From Candidatus Sericytochromatia bacterium (GTDB lineage: Bacteria; Cyanobacteriota; Sericytochromatia; S15B-MN24; JAQBPE01): a DNA stretch of 33,382 bases. The stretch spans positions 1-33,382 of the forward strand of contig JAYKJB010000020.1 in the NCBI GenBank assembly GCA_035285325.1, given 5' to 3'. Under the pieces are notes generated by a model. That model saw only the letters and a program-made list of their open reading frames with translations. It was not told the origin of the DNA and did not search any database. Shown here piece after piece: positions 8,087-16,529 of the stretch. Numbering within the stretch: position 1 is the stretch's first letter; every line of letters begins with the position of its first letter. The position numbers and the translations under genes are program-made.

Positions 8087-9247
8087 TCAGCGCGACACGG
8101 CCTCACACAGGGCGGTCAGGCTGGTCGCCTCGACGGCTTGCCCGAGCGGCCAGCTGTCGCGCCCGGGGTGGACCACCAGGCGCCGCGCAGGTTGCAGGTC
8201 CGCGCAAGCCAGGTGGAAGCCTCGACTCAGGGTGGGCGCCGTGGCGCGCTTGATCTCGATCGCCCAGTGCGTGCCGTCCGGCCAGGCCAGCAACAGGTCG
8301 ACTTCGGCGCCCGCCGCCGTGCGATAAAAGTGGCAGGTCACACCGGGTGGGCAGGCGGCTGCCACCTGCTCGATCACGAAACCCTCCCAGCTTGCCCCGG
8401 CCACGGGGTGACCCAACACGGCATTCTCATCGACCAGCCCCAGCAGGGCGTGGACCAGCCCACTGTCGCGCACGTACACCTTGGGTGCCCGGACCAGCCG
8501 CTTGCTGACATTGGCCTGCCAGGGAGACAGCCGGCGCACGAGCAGCAGGTCGACCAGCAGGTCGAGGTAGCGCCCCGCCGTCCGCACATCGATCGCCAGG
8601 CTGCGGGCGAGGTGGGCCACGTTCAGCAGACCGCCCTGCAGGTGCGCCAGCATGGTCCACAACCGTCTCAACGTTTCCGCTGGTAGGCGCGGCGCAAACA
8701 TCGGCACGTCTCGCTCCAGGTAGGTCCGGATGAAATGTTCACGCCAGCGCAGGCTCGCCGCGTCGCGGGGAGCCTGCCAGCTCTCCGGGAAGCCCCCGCG
8801 CACCCAGAGGCGTTCCACGTGCTCGCTTCCGACTTCCTGAAGCAGCAGGGGCCCCAATTCCGTGACGGCGATCCGCCCGGCCAGCGTCTCACCACTTTGG
8901 GCCAGCAGGTCCAGACCGGCGGAACCCAGCAGCAAATAGAGTCCGTGACGTCGTCCTGCCCGTCGGCTGCGGTCGATCAGGCCACGCAGGACCGGGAAGA
9001 GTCCCGGGATGCGATGGACCTCATCCAGAATCACCAGGCGATCCACTTGCCGGGCCAGAAAGGCCTCCGGATCCGTGAGCTTCGCGCGATCCGTCGGCGA
9101 CTGGAGATCGAGATAGAGACTGGGACGCTCCTCGGCGATGGCCAGGGCCAGCGTCGTCTTGCCTGTCTGCCGGGGCCCGAGCAGGGCCACAGCCGGCGAC
9201 TCGGCCAGTTCTGCCCGCAAGTTGGCCGCGATCATTCGCTTGTACAT
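8087..9247 (-). CDS. AAA ATPase with C-terminal DUF4143
   Basis: A 386-residue predicted ATPase of the AAA_14 + DUF4143 type, common in accessory DNA and of poorly known function. Walker A is GPRQTGKTT and Walker B is LVILDEVHR, followed by a sensor-like LLLGSAGLDLL. The DUF4143 part contains YVRDSGLVHALLGL and a PD-(D/E)xK-like segment EVDLLLAWPDG...AIEIK. I favour ATG 9247 (MYKRMI...), which matches the usual N-terminus of the family and coincides with the predicted transcription start; ATGs at 9274 and 9235 are alternatives. The gene has no HIP1 octamers and an AT-richer, palindromic promoter, which would fit horizontal acquisition. Confidence 0.9.
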   Translation of the reverse strand: MYKRMIAANLRAELAESPAVALLGPRQTGKTTLALAIAEERPSLYLDLQSPTDRAKLTDPEAFLARQVDRLVILDEVHRIPGLFPVLRGLIDRSRRAGRRHGLYLLLGSAGLDLLAQSGETLAGRIAVTELGPLLLQEVGSEHVERLWVRGGFPESWQAPRDAASLRWREHFIRTYLERDVPMFAPRLPAETLRRLWTMLAHLQGGLLNVAHLARSLAIDVRTAGRYLDLLVDLLLVRRLSPWQANVSKRLVRAPKVYVRDSGLVHALLGLVDENAVLGHPVAGASWEGFVIEQVAAACPPGVTCHFYRTAAGAEVDLLLAWPDGTHWAIEIKRATAPTLSRGFHLACADLQPARRLVVHPGRDSWPLGQAVEATSLTALCEAVSR

Positions 9248-9287
9248 CCTTGTAAAAATAGCATCTAGATGCATGATTTACAAGGAT
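9246..9287 (-). promoter_or_regulatory. Nested-palindrome promoter of the DUF4143 ATPase
   Basis: Perfect 11-bp arms ATCCTTGTAAA (9246-9256) and TTTACAAGGAT (9277-9287) enclose a perfect 12-bp palindrome GCATCTAGATGC (9261-9272), with 4 bases on each side. Read on the minus strand, the right arm supplies a -35 TTGTAA (9283-9278). After 17 bases comes TATTTT (9260-9255) as the -10. The ATG at 9247 begins 7 bases beyond the -10, where transcription would start, so the mRNA may be leaderless. The symmetry suggests an operator, possibly autoregulatory. Confidence 0.65.
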
Positions 9288-9350
9288 CAAGGCGCACCAG
9301 CTGACGCCGGTTAAATGCCGGAAATCCCTATTTTGGAATCATTCCGGGCG

Positions 9351-10154
9351 CTACGGGCCGGCCGGCGCCCCGGCGATCGCCTCGCCCAGCGAGCCGAAGC
9401 GTCGATGCGCGCTGACGCGCTGGCTGAGCTGGAAACTTCCGGCCAGCGGGCCGAGGCCCCCTTCGAACCGGATCTCCAGCCGCTGGCGCCCCCACCAGCC
9501 CGGTCCGGCCGGTCCCCGCACGATGCGCACGCTGCCCTGTCCGGCCTGTGCGGGCAACTGACTGGGCGCGTAGCTCACCAGGCGCACCCGCCCTTCCCGA
9601 TTCAGGAGTAGCGTCCCGTCCCCGTGGCGCGCGTCGCGCAGCCGGCTGCGGAAGCCGACACAGCGCTCACCCGCCTCGCTGCCCGGGCAGCTGGCCTCCT
9701 GAAACTCATAATCGTCCATGTGGCGCAGGTCGAAGGGGGCCTGTAATTGCCGCTCGCGGCTGCGATAGCCCTCGTTGACCTGCTTTTCGAGCTTGGCGCG
9801 CTCGCCCTCGTCATTCCGGCCCTCTCGCCGGTAACTGAGCACGATCGCCCGCTGGGGGTCGCCGTCGCGGCTGATCACCCAGGTGCGCGTTTGCGCCGTG
9901 CGGTCCACCAGCGGCGCCTTGATGCGCGTGTCGGCCTCTTCCAGGTGCCCCACCCAGCCCGCCACGTCGCGCGCGAACAAGGTGCCGGCCTGGCGCATGG
10001 CGGCCGGCAGGGCGGCCGTCTGTGTCGCGCCCTGCGCCGGCAGCGGGGAGCCGCAGAGCCCCAGGGCCAGGCTGGCCAGCAAGCCGCGCGCCCCGATGAG
10101 GGCGCTGCGCCCGGCGTGTCGGCGGTTTGCAGGCAGCTTCACCCATCCGCTCAT
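9351..10154 (-). CDS. Secreted protein, unknown function
   Basis: A 267-residue protein; ATG at 10154 with AAGGAG 8 bases upstream. The N-terminus has basic residues and a hydrophobic segment (LLASLALGLCGSPLPAQG-A), fitting a Sec signal peptide cleaved near residue 42. The mature part is charged and likely beta-rich (TWVISRDGDPQRAIVLSYRR, GTLLLNREGRVRLVSYAPS), with two Cys (CPGSEAGERC) that could form a disulfide. The family is not recognised. It sits 95 bases downstream of the discoidin-like secreted protein on the same strand and may share its transcript. Confidence 0.7.
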   Translation of the reverse strand: MSGWVKLPANRRHAGRSALIGARGLLASLALGLCGSPLPAQGATQTAALPAAMRQAGTLFARDVAGWVGHLEEADTRIKAPLVDRTAQTRTWVISRDGDPQRAIVLSYRREGRNDEGERAKLEKQVNEGYRSRERQLQAPFDLRHMDDYEFQEASCPGSEAGERCVGFRSRLRDARHGDGTLLLNREGRVRLVSYAPSQLPAQAGQGSVRIVRGPAGPGWWGRQRLEIRFEGGLGPLAGSFQLSQRVSAHRRFGSLGEAIAGAPAGP

Positions 10155-10249
10155 CCCGGTTTCTCCTTGCTTGCTCGGGGTCGGGGACTTCCGCCGGAAC
10201 AGCCCTTCTGGCCGGATCAGGCCTTCCCGGCTAGGGGCGATCCGGGGCC

Positions 10250-10762
10250 TCACGGACCCAGGGGCTCCAGTTCCTGGATGCGAAAACGCGGCGGGGCCCC
10301 CTCGCCACCGGCCTGAAAGCGCACCCGCAGATACAGGGCCTCGGTCGGTCGGCTGAAGGTCAGCTCGTTCGGACCTTTGCGCCAGGCCTTCACGGGCCCC
10401 GCGGCCAGGAGGTAGTGCTCTCCGTCGCGCGAGGTTTCGATCCACACGCTCGTTCGGGGGCCCGGATCATCGGCGGTCAGGCGCACGCCGCGGACCCTGG
10501 CCAGACTGGTGAAGCGCACGGCCAGCCAGGCCTCCCGCTCACCCTCCCGCTTGTTCTGCCAGCCGGTGCTCGGATCGCCATCGACGGCATCCATCAGCAT
10601 GCCGTCGGCCGAACTGGCCGAAACCGCCAGCACCTCCGGTCCCGCGGCCCAGGCAGGGGGCGCGCCCGGTCCGAACAGGCCGAGCAGGCTCGCCAGCCAC
10701 CAGGCGGACGGCCAGCGATACCGGCTCTGGACTCCCTTGAGTTGGGGTAACGCGCGTCTCAC
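10250..10762 (-). CDS. Secreted discoidin (F5/8 type C)-like domain protein
   Basis: A 170-residue protein starting at GTG 10762, chosen because GGAG lies 7 bases upstream; the open frame extends further upstream without a better start. A signal peptide ending near PPAWA-A is followed by one domain (about 42-168) with features of F5/8C or galactose-binding-like folds: DAVDGDPSTGWQN, WLAVRF, RVRGVRLTADDPGPRTSVWIE and ALYLRVRF near the end. Such domains bind carbohydrate or surfaces, with no catalytic site. It probably acts outside the cytoplasmic membrane. Confidence 0.72.
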   Translation of the reverse strand: MRRALPQLKGVQSRYRWPSAWWLASLLGLFGPGAPPAWAAGPEVLAVSASSADGMLMDAVDGDPSTGWQNKREGEREAWLAVRFTSLARVRGVRLTADDPGPRTSVWIETSRDGEHYLLAAGPVKAWRKGPNELTFSRPTEALYLRVRFQAGGEGAPPRFRIQELEPLGP

Positions 10763-10867
10763 CCGATCGCTCCATCCACGGTCATGTCTTCTGGACGCTG
10801 GCCAGGCTCGATTTGTTCCGTCGCCCCAACCCGCCTTTTCTGCCGCGAGTCGGGTCGGTTTCACGGG

Positions 10868-11791
10868 TCAGCGGGGGGGATCGCGGGGCTCACGCGGGGA
10901 AACCGGGGAGGCGTCCTGATGGCCCGCGCGATAGCGGTTCGGCGATTCCGCTCCGGCGCTCGCTTGGGCCGGGCTCTGGGGGCGCGGGGCAGCCGAGGAG
11001 GAGGCCGGGCGCACCGGGAGATGGGGGCGGGCGCCAGCCGGTTGGGCGCGCGGGCGCGCGGGCACCGAGACGCGTGGCCCGGGGCTCAGCTGGGGCGTGG
11101 GACGGGGGGCGCGAGGAATCACGATGGCCTGACCCAGCGGCAGCACGCGCGGATTGATGCTCGGATTGGCGGCGCGCAAGCGGGCGGTCTGGTTGGCGTC
11201 GCCATAGAAACGCAGGGCGATCCCACCCAAGGTGTCGCCGGCCTTGATGGTGTAGCGCGTGCTCCCCGGCTCGTTCGCGCCGGGTGCCCGGGGGGCGGGG
11301 CGTTCACTCGGTCGGGCCGGGGCGGGTGCGCCTGAGCGGGCCGGAGCCGGAGCGTTGACCCGTGCGGGGGAGCGCGAGGGCACGGGCTTCCAGGGCTGCT
11401 GCGACAGCGCATCCGCTGAAACGATGCGAGGTCGCGGGGTGGGCGTGGGCGTGGGCGCCGGCGTGGGCGGGCGCGTCGGGGTGGCCGTGGGGGCCGGCGT
11501 CAGCGGGGCGGAAGCCGCGAGTGGCGTGGGCGGCGTGGACGGATGGGGCAAGAGGTCCCACGGCCGGGGCAGCAGCAGGCCCACCAGCAAGCCGAAGGTG
11601 AAGGTTTTGGCCCAGCGTCCGGTGCGCTCGCGGCGTCGCCCGCGGCCGGCCTGCGCCTCGCCCCGGGCACGCCCCTGAGGTTTGCGAATCAGCTGGACCG
11701 AGGCTTGCTCGGAGGAACAGTACGGACAGATCCCGGCGTGGTCCACCGGACGTCCGCACGTGGCGCAAAGATACGGGTACTCGGGGGGCAT
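10868..11791 (-). CDS. Zinc-ribbon, transmembrane, LysM-domain protein
   Basis: A 307-residue protein; ATG at 11791 with AGGAGG 6 bases upstream. Domains in order: a short zinc ribbon (Cys9-x2-Cys12 ... Cys22-x2-Cys25); a basic stretch; a probable membrane segment (about 63-78, FTFGLLVGLLL); a long Pro/Thr/Ala linker with PTPTP-type repeats; a LysM domain at about 180-227 (YTIKAGDTLGGIALRFYGD ... ANPSINPRVLPLGQAIVIP); and a disordered Pro/Arg tail. LysM binds peptidoglycan. The layout implies a cytoplasmic zinc ribbon tethered to the wall across the membrane, although topology is inferred. Confidence 0.82.
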   Translation of the reverse strand: MPPEYPYLCATCGRPVDHAGICPYCSSEQASVQLIRKPQGRARGEAQAGRGRRRERTGRWAKTFTFGLLVGLLLPRPWDLLPHPSTPPTPLAASAPLTPAPTATPTRPPTPAPTPTPTPRPRIVSADALSQQPWKPVPSRSPARVNAPAPARSGAPAPARPSERPAPRAPGANEPGSTRYTIKAGDTLGGIALRFYGDANQTARLRAANPSINPRVLPLGQAIVIPRAPRPTPQLSPGPRVSVPARPRAQPAGARPHLPVRPASSSAAPRPQSPAQASAGAESPNRYRAGHQDASPVSPREPRDPPR

Positions 11792-12085
11792 GCGCGCCCT
11801 CCTGTCAACGTCGACCGCCCTCAGCATATACCGCTTTGAGCGGTCCGTCACGCCGGCCCGGTTTGGCCTGCCTGTCGGCCCTCCGAGCCACGCATTCACG
11901 AGCGGGGGATGGGGATCTCCCCAGGCGAGCGGCGGTGTGTCATCATGGAAGGACTCGCCCGTGCGCCCCCGCGCCAGGCGCAGCCTCAGCCTCAGCCCAA
12001 CGCCAGCTCGCGTGAGGCGCCATTCCCTGGGCTCGGTGACTCGAACAGCGGGTCCATGAGCCGCTATTCTCTGGAGCTACGACCT
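11792..12085. other. Divergent intergenic region, 294 bases
   Basis: It separates the zinc-ribbon/LysM gene (minus) from the rhodanese gene (plus). A minus-strand TATATG at 11830-11825 could be the -10 of the LysM gene, but no matching -35 is visible. A small hairpin (CCGCT/AGCGG, 11831-11843) lies beside it. An open frame that extends the rhodanese N-terminus upstream from 12086 reads as low-complexity Pro/Gln/Ser sequence and is probably not translated. Confidence 0.45.
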
Positions 12086-12523
12086 GTGCGCACCTGGATT
12101 CTGAACCTCACCGTGGCCCTGACGACGTCTGCTTGCGCGCCGGCCTGGGCTTCAGCCCCCTTGCAGCGGGCCAGCCAGCGCCCATTGAGCCCGGCCGTCA
12201 GCGCCCAGTCGCTGCGTGACGTGTCGCCCGCGGAGGCGGCCCGCTTCCTGCAGGCGTATCCGCAAGCCGCGTTTCTCGACGTGCGGCAACCCGACGAGTA
12301 CGCGGCCGGTCACGCCCGCGGGGCGCAGTTGCGTCCGTTGGGCGAGCTGGCGACTTGGGCAGGCAGCCTGCAGCAGCAGCAACCGGTGGTTCTGATCTGC
12401 CGCAGTGGCAGTCGCAGCGCCAAGGCGGCCCAGGCGCTCCAGGCGCGCGGATTTCAGCAAGTACTCAACATCCAGGGCGGGACGCTGGCCTGGGAAGCCG
12501 CCGGCCTCGCGATGGACCGCTGA
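12086..12523 (+). CDS. Exported single-domain rhodanese
   Basis: A 145-residue rhodanese (thiosulfate sulfurtransferase-like) protein. The active-site loop is CRSGSR, with catalytic Cys105 in VVLICRSGSRSAKAAQAL. The upstream FLDVRQPDEYAAGHARGA is the standard substrate-side motif. I chose GTG 12086 (GGAG at 12073-12076, 9-base spacing), which gives a compact signal (ILNLTVALTTSAC) ending near Cys17 or at AWA-S. ATG 12056 is possible but has no ribosome site. Export points to periplasmic or surface sulfur handling; the substrate cannot be told. It converges with the EF-hand gene 3 bases away. Confidence 0.86.
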   Translation: MRTWILNLTVALTTSACAPAWASAPLQRASQRPLSPAVSAQSLRDVSPAEAARFLQAYPQAAFLDVRQPDEYAAGHARGAQLRPLGELATWAGSLQQQQPVVLICRSGSRSAKAAQALQARGFQQVLNIQGGTLAWEAAGLAMDR

Positions 12524-12526
12524 GCA

Positions 12527-14038
12527 TCACGAGTTCTTGGTGTTGAACCAGACGTCCTCGCTCACCTGCTGCTCTCCGTTGCGGGTGAAGGTCGAGCGCA
12601 TCAGGTCTTCCCCGCGTGCGTTCTTCTCGAGCTTCATCTGGGTGCTGATTTCGGTCACGCCGAGTTCCGCCAGCGTCTTGAGTTCGCCGGCTTCCAGCTT
12701 GGCGTCCCCGTCATCGACCCAGGTCTTGAGGCCTTCGAGTTCCTTGCCCGCGAGCTTGCCGTCGCCATCGGCGTCGAGCTGGGCCATTTTTTCGTAGCCA
12801 TTGGCAAACTTGCCGCCCTGATCGCCGAACAGGCGGGTGCCGTCGATGCGGCCGTCACCCTGGCTGGCCTTGGTGGCCCCGCCGTCGCGGTCGTCCACCA
12901 GCATGCCGTCGCCGTTGCCGCTCATCCATTCGGTCTGGTCGAGCTGGCCATCGCCGTCGACGTCGAACTGGACGGTCTTGCCGACCTGATTGTCGATGCG
13001 GTTCTGGGCCGTGGACACCCCGGTCGTGCCCAGCTTGCCATCTCCGGTCAGATCCAGCATGACGGGCGACTTCAGGAAGGTCTTCACGACGTTCACCGAC
13101 TGGCCGTCGATGGTGATGCCGCCGCCTTCTCCCAGCGTTTCGAAGCGAGGTAGTCCGCCCTTGGTGTCAACCTTGCGTTGCAAGTGGTCCGACACGCCGA
13201 GTGACTGGTTGGCCATCACGTCTTCGGTCTTCAGGAAGCCGATCGGCTTGCCGTCGGTGCCGATCGCCAGCGACTGCCCCTTGGCAAGCGTGGTGTTGAG
13301 CAGTTCCTTCGGCAGGTCCTTGATGTTGAAAGGCAGCTTGATGCCACGCTTTTCCATCGTCTTCAGGAAGCTACGCACCGTCCGGGGGCGCTTCTTGTTG
13401 CCGATGATGATGGCATCCTTGGGCAGCGAGGACGGGCTGCCGCTGTCACCACTCGGCGCCGGCGAGGCGGGACCGCTGCCGCCGACCGGATGGTCAGGCG
13501 AGCCGGACGAAGGGGGCGAGGACGGGCTGTCCGACGGGGGCGAGACCGGCGCGGGCGGGTGGTCACAGACCGGCGGGGGGGGCGGGCACACCGGCGGCGG
13601 AGGGGGCGGGCAGTCCGTGGGAGCACCCGGGGACGTCACGCCGCTGCCCGGTGAATCCGAGGGCGGCGAGGCGCCATCCGAGGGCGGGGCGGGCGGTGGC
13701 GTCACGCCACTCACCGGCGTATCCGACGCCGGGGGCATCTCGGCCGGGGGTTCCGCCGGGGTGGTCAGGTGGTTTTCCGGCGCGTCGCTCGGCGACCCGG
13801 CGGGTGTCTCGTCACCGGGGGTGGTGGGAATCGCGATCTCGTCCAGATCGACCTCCGGCATGCCGGCGGCCACTTCTGGCGTCTGAATGGCACTCACGTC
13901 CTGAGGCAGCGCGGGCGTGGTGATTGCATTCAACGCCTCCGCAGGCAGCCCTTCCGGCGCGGTCGGCAGGTTGGCGGCAGCGGCGAGGCCGTTCGCTGCC
14001 AGGGCGGGCAGGCCAGCGGTTTGATTGATGTTCACCAT
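12527..14038 (-). CDS. Polyproline-linker EF-hand calcium-binding protein
   Basis: A 503-residue protein; ATG at 14038 with GAGGAG 8 bases upstream. The N-terminus (1-60) is Ala/Leu-rich without a clear signal peptide. Residues about 70-220 are a low-complexity Pro/Ser/Gly/Asp linker with runs of six and five prolines between Cys residues (CPPPPPPVCPPPPPVC). A globular middle (about 225-330) follows. The C-terminal part has two canonical 12-residue EF loops, DVDGDGQLDQTE (359-370) and DADGDGKLAGKE (422-433), plus looser Asp/Gly loops (DLTGDGKLG, DDGDAKLEAGE). It is likely a surface or secreted calcium-stabilised protein, perhaps exported by a non-Sec route. Long proline runs usually require EF-P. 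Confidence 0.8.
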   Translation of the reverse strand: MVNINQTAGLPALAANGLAAAANLPTAPEGLPAEALNAITTPALPQDVSAIQTPEVAAGMPEVDLDEIAIPTTPGDETPAGSPSDAPENHLTTPAEPPAEMPPASDTPVSGVTPPPAPPSDGASPPSDSPGSGVTSPGAPTDCPPPPPPVCPPPPPVCDHPPAPVSPPSDSPSSPPSSGSPDHPVGGSGPASPAPSGDSGSPSSLPKDAIIIGNKKRPRTVRSFLKTMEKRGIKLPFNIKDLPKELLNTTLAKGQSLAIGTDGKPIGFLKTEDVMANQSLGVSDHLQRKVDTKGGLPRFETLGEGGGITIDGQSVNVVKTFLKSPVMLDLTGDGKLGTTGVSTAQNRIDNQVGKTVQFDVDGDGQLDQTEWMSGNGDGMLVDDRDGGATKASQGDGRIDGTRLFGDQGGKFANGYEKMAQLDADGDGKLAGKELEGLKTWVDDGDAKLEAGELKTLAELGVTEISTQMKLEKNARGEDLMRSTFTRNGEQQVSEDVWFNTKNS

Positions 14039-14262
14039 GTCACACTCTCCTCAAGGGTCCCATCTCATTGACCCGCCGAGCTTGTCCAGGCATCGGCCGG
14101 ATCGCTTGATGCATTTAACATGAATTTCACAGGAACCTGCGTCAGCTTAATGAAAGGGCGCCTGCGCCAGGATCCCCCAGGAAGAAGCTGAACGCACCTT
14201 CTGGGCTGCTCGTCGGGGTGCGGCCATCCCCTGATCGGGTGGGTCTGAGCAGGATTTCACGT

Positions 14263-15033
14263 CTAGGACGCGGAAAACCGGCTCGGCGGCACACGCCTGA
14301 GCGCATCGGCGACCTGGTCCTTGCTGGCAAAGCCGAGCTCCATCAGGGTGAAGCCCAGTTTCTTGCCCTGCTTTCGCATCATGACAAACGTGGTGCGAAG
14401 CTGCTGCATCGAGACCACCTTGCCCTTCATCATCAGGAAGGCCATCGAGACTTCCTTGTGTCCATCTTCCAGGGCATCGCGCAGCATCTGTTCCGAGACC
14501 GTGTCACTGGCCTTCAGGGCATCGAACAGGTTGCGGGCCTGTCCGCGCTTGACCACGTCGCGGGCCGCCGTCAGCACCTCAGGCGTGATCAGGTCGGCGC
14601 GCAGCAGCATTTCGCCCAGTTCGTGCCAGGCCACCAGTTCCTCGATGAAGGTCTGGGGGGTGCCGTTGTCGCGGCCCACGCGGCGCAGGGTGGTGACCAC
14701 CTGATGTTTCTTGAAGGGCTTGATGATGAAGTCGCGGGCCCCCGCCAGCAGGGTGCGCTTGATGATCTCGTCCTGTCCGGCCGTGGTCACCATGATCACC
14801 CGGGCGTTGGGATCGCGTTTCAGGATCGATTCGAGCGCGTCCCGCCCATCGAGCTTGGGCATGTTCACGTCCATCGTGACCAGATCCGGGCGATACTCCT
14901 CGTAGAGCAGCACCCCCATCGCCCCGTCGATCGCTTCCCCCACCACCTCGAAACCTTCGGACGTGAGGATGTCGCGCAGCAGGGTTCGCATGAACCCGGC
15001 ATCATCACAGATCAGCACCCGCTTCGACGACAT
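14263..15033 (-). CDS. CheY-like response regulator with MshEN-like C-terminal domain
   Basis: A 256-residue protein. Residues 4-118 are a receiver domain with all key positions: acidic pair Asp10-Asp11, phosphoacceptor Asp55 (TMDVNMPKLDG), Thr83 and Lys105 (IIKPF). The remainder (about 130-252) is not a DNA-binding domain. It contains repeated helical motifs LGEMLLRADLITPEVLTAA and LGFTLMELGFASKDQVADAL. These resemble the N-terminal domain of GspE/PilB/MshE ATPases, including the one at 31818 in this window (LGELLVKAGVLTEEQLNEGL). The output is therefore probably protein-protein or nucleotide-second-messenger signalling, perhaps to motility or pili. The ribosome site is weak. Confidence 0.88.
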   Translation of the reverse strand: MSSKRVLICDDAGFMRTLLRDILTSEGFEVVGEAIDGAMGVLLYEEYRPDLVTMDVNMPKLDGRDALESILKRDPNARVIMVTTAGQDEIIKRTLLAGARDFIIKPFKKHQVVTTLRRVGRDNGTPQTFIEELVAWHELGEMLLRADLITPEVLTAARDVVKRGQARNLFDALKASDTVSEQMLRDALEDGHKEVSMAFLMMKGKVVSMQQLRTTFVMMRKQGKKLGFTLMELGFASKDQVADALRRVPPSRFSAS

Positions 15034-15222
15034 GGGGGGACATTCACCCTTCTGGAGATCCGATGGGCGCCCGGCGCCCTCGTGTGATATACCCCGCTCC
15101 CCTTGGAGCCTCGCGGCTGCGGCGGGCGAACCCCACCAACGGGTCTGGCCAGGCTGACCTGGCAGGCCGTCACGCCCGCCCCTATGCTGCGCTCAGGGCG
15201 GCGCAATCAGGAGGGCCTCGCG

Positions 15223-16446
15223 GTGCGGCTGACGGGACAGGACATCGTATGCGTGTCGGTCATGGACTGGGAACATCCCTTCGCCAGCAGCCGACATCAT
15301 CTGATGCGGGCGCTGGCCGCGCGGAACCGCGTCCTGTTCGTCAACAATCAGGTCAACCCGTGGGCGGTGCTGGGAGGGCTGCGCCAGGCGCGTGGCCGTC
15401 GGGCTTGTGCGCGGCGTGTCGGCCTGGTCGCCAACCCGGAGCCGCTGACGGCCGGGTTGTGGGTGCACACGCCGCCCTGGGTGGTGCCGATGGGCCAGAT
15501 CGGGCGCCGCGGCCTGTTCGAGCGGGTCTATCGCTTCAACCAGGCCCGCCTCCTGCAGGATGTGAAGCAGGCCTGCGGGCGCCTGGGGTTCCGGCGGCCA
15601 ATCCTGTGGATCAGCTTCAACGTGCTCTCCAGTGAGAGCCTGATCGCGGGCCTCGACCCGGCGTTGACGGTCTACCACTGCACCGATGCGATCGCTGCGA
15701 TGCCGCGCGTGTCGCCCTTTGCCGCCGAGATCGAGGCCCGCCTGGTGGCGCAGTCCGACCTGGTGATCTGCAGCAGTCCAGCCCTGCAGGCGGCGCAGGC
15801 GGCCAGGCATCCCGCTTGCCACCTGGTGCCCAACGGGGCCGATGTGGCCCTGTTCGAGCGGGCGCAGCGGCTGACGGGGAGCCGCCCGGCACGGCTGGCG
15901 GGGGTGGGGCCGGGGCCGCTGCTGGGCTTCGCCGGTCACCTTGAGGAGCGACTGGATCTCCCCCTGATCACCGAGCTCGCCCGGGCGCGTCCGGACTGGC
16001 AGATCCTGCTGGCGGGTCCGGTGGCGCCGGCCGTTCGAGGGGCGCTCCGGCCGCTGGCGGCCTTGCCCAACGTGCACCTGATCGGCCTGGTGCCGCGCGA
16101 GGAACTGCCGGCCATTCTGGCCGCCTGCGATGCCCTGATGATTCCCTTCGTTCACAGCGAGCAGACCCGGGCGATCTACCCGCTGAAGCTCAACGAGTAC
16201 CTGGCCACCGGCAAGCCAGTCGTCACGACCGGCTTTGCGGACTGGCCGGACGTGGGCGACAGCTTGCAGGTGGGGGATGGGCTCGCCGGCTTCAGGGCCG
16301 CCTGTGAGCGGGCCCTGGCCGACACCTCACCGGCGCGGGCGGCGGCCCGTGTGGCGCTCGCGCGTGCCAACGATTGGGAGGCCCGGGTGCAGCGCATCGA
16401 ACAGTTGCTGCAGGAACGCCTGTTTCCTCGGGCGTCGCTTGCTTAA
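15223..16446 (+). CDS. Glycosyltransferase, GT4-like (GT-B fold)
   Basis: A 407-residue sugar transferase; GTG 15223 with AGGAGG at 15209-15214. The N-terminal half contains WISFNVLSSE and YHCTDAIAAMP...DLVICSSPAL, typical of GT-B enzymes acting on surface polysaccharides. The C-terminal half carries the donor-site region LLGFAGHLEERLDLPLI ... ILLAGP ... NVHLIGLVPREELP and the motif IPFVHSEQTRAIYPLKLNEYLATGKPVV, where an acidic residue follows the nucleotide-sugar loop. Donor and acceptor are unknown. It is a single gene, divergent from the response regulator, with no other polysaccharide genes nearby. Confidence 0.88.
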   Translation: MRLTGQDIVCVSVMDWEHPFASSRHHLMRALAARNRVLFVNNQVNPWAVLGGLRQARGRRACARRVGLVANPEPLTAGLWVHTPPWVVPMGQIGRRGLFERVYRFNQARLLQDVKQACGRLGFRRPILWISFNVLSSESLIAGLDPALTVYHCTDAIAAMPRVSPFAAEIEARLVAQSDLVICSSPALQAAQAARHPACHLVPNGADVALFERAQRLTGSRPARLAGVGPGPLLGFAGHLEERLDLPLITELARARPDWQILLAGPVAPAVRGALRPLAALPNVHLIGLVPREELPAILAACDALMIPFVHSEQTRAIYPLKLNEYLATGKPVVTTGFADWPDVGDSLQVGDGLAGFRAACERALADTSPARAAARVALARANDWEARVQRIEQLLQERLFPRASLA

Positions 16447-16529
16447 TTATTTCTTAACTCTTGCGGTGATCGGCGCGGGGCATAAGGGGGACAGACCGCC
16501 CTTGAATTCACGCAGTGAGGATCCCGTTC

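Noticed and set aside
9248-9274. ATG 9274 as the start of the DUF4143 ATPase.
   Set aside because: It lies in the inner palindrome, between the -35 and -10, so it would not be on the mRNA from this promoter; the family N-terminus fits 9247.
13560-13620. A CRISPR-like or satellite repeat in the proline/cysteine-rich region.
   Set aside because: The repeats are codon-level (Pro, Cys) within a coding frame, with no spacers.
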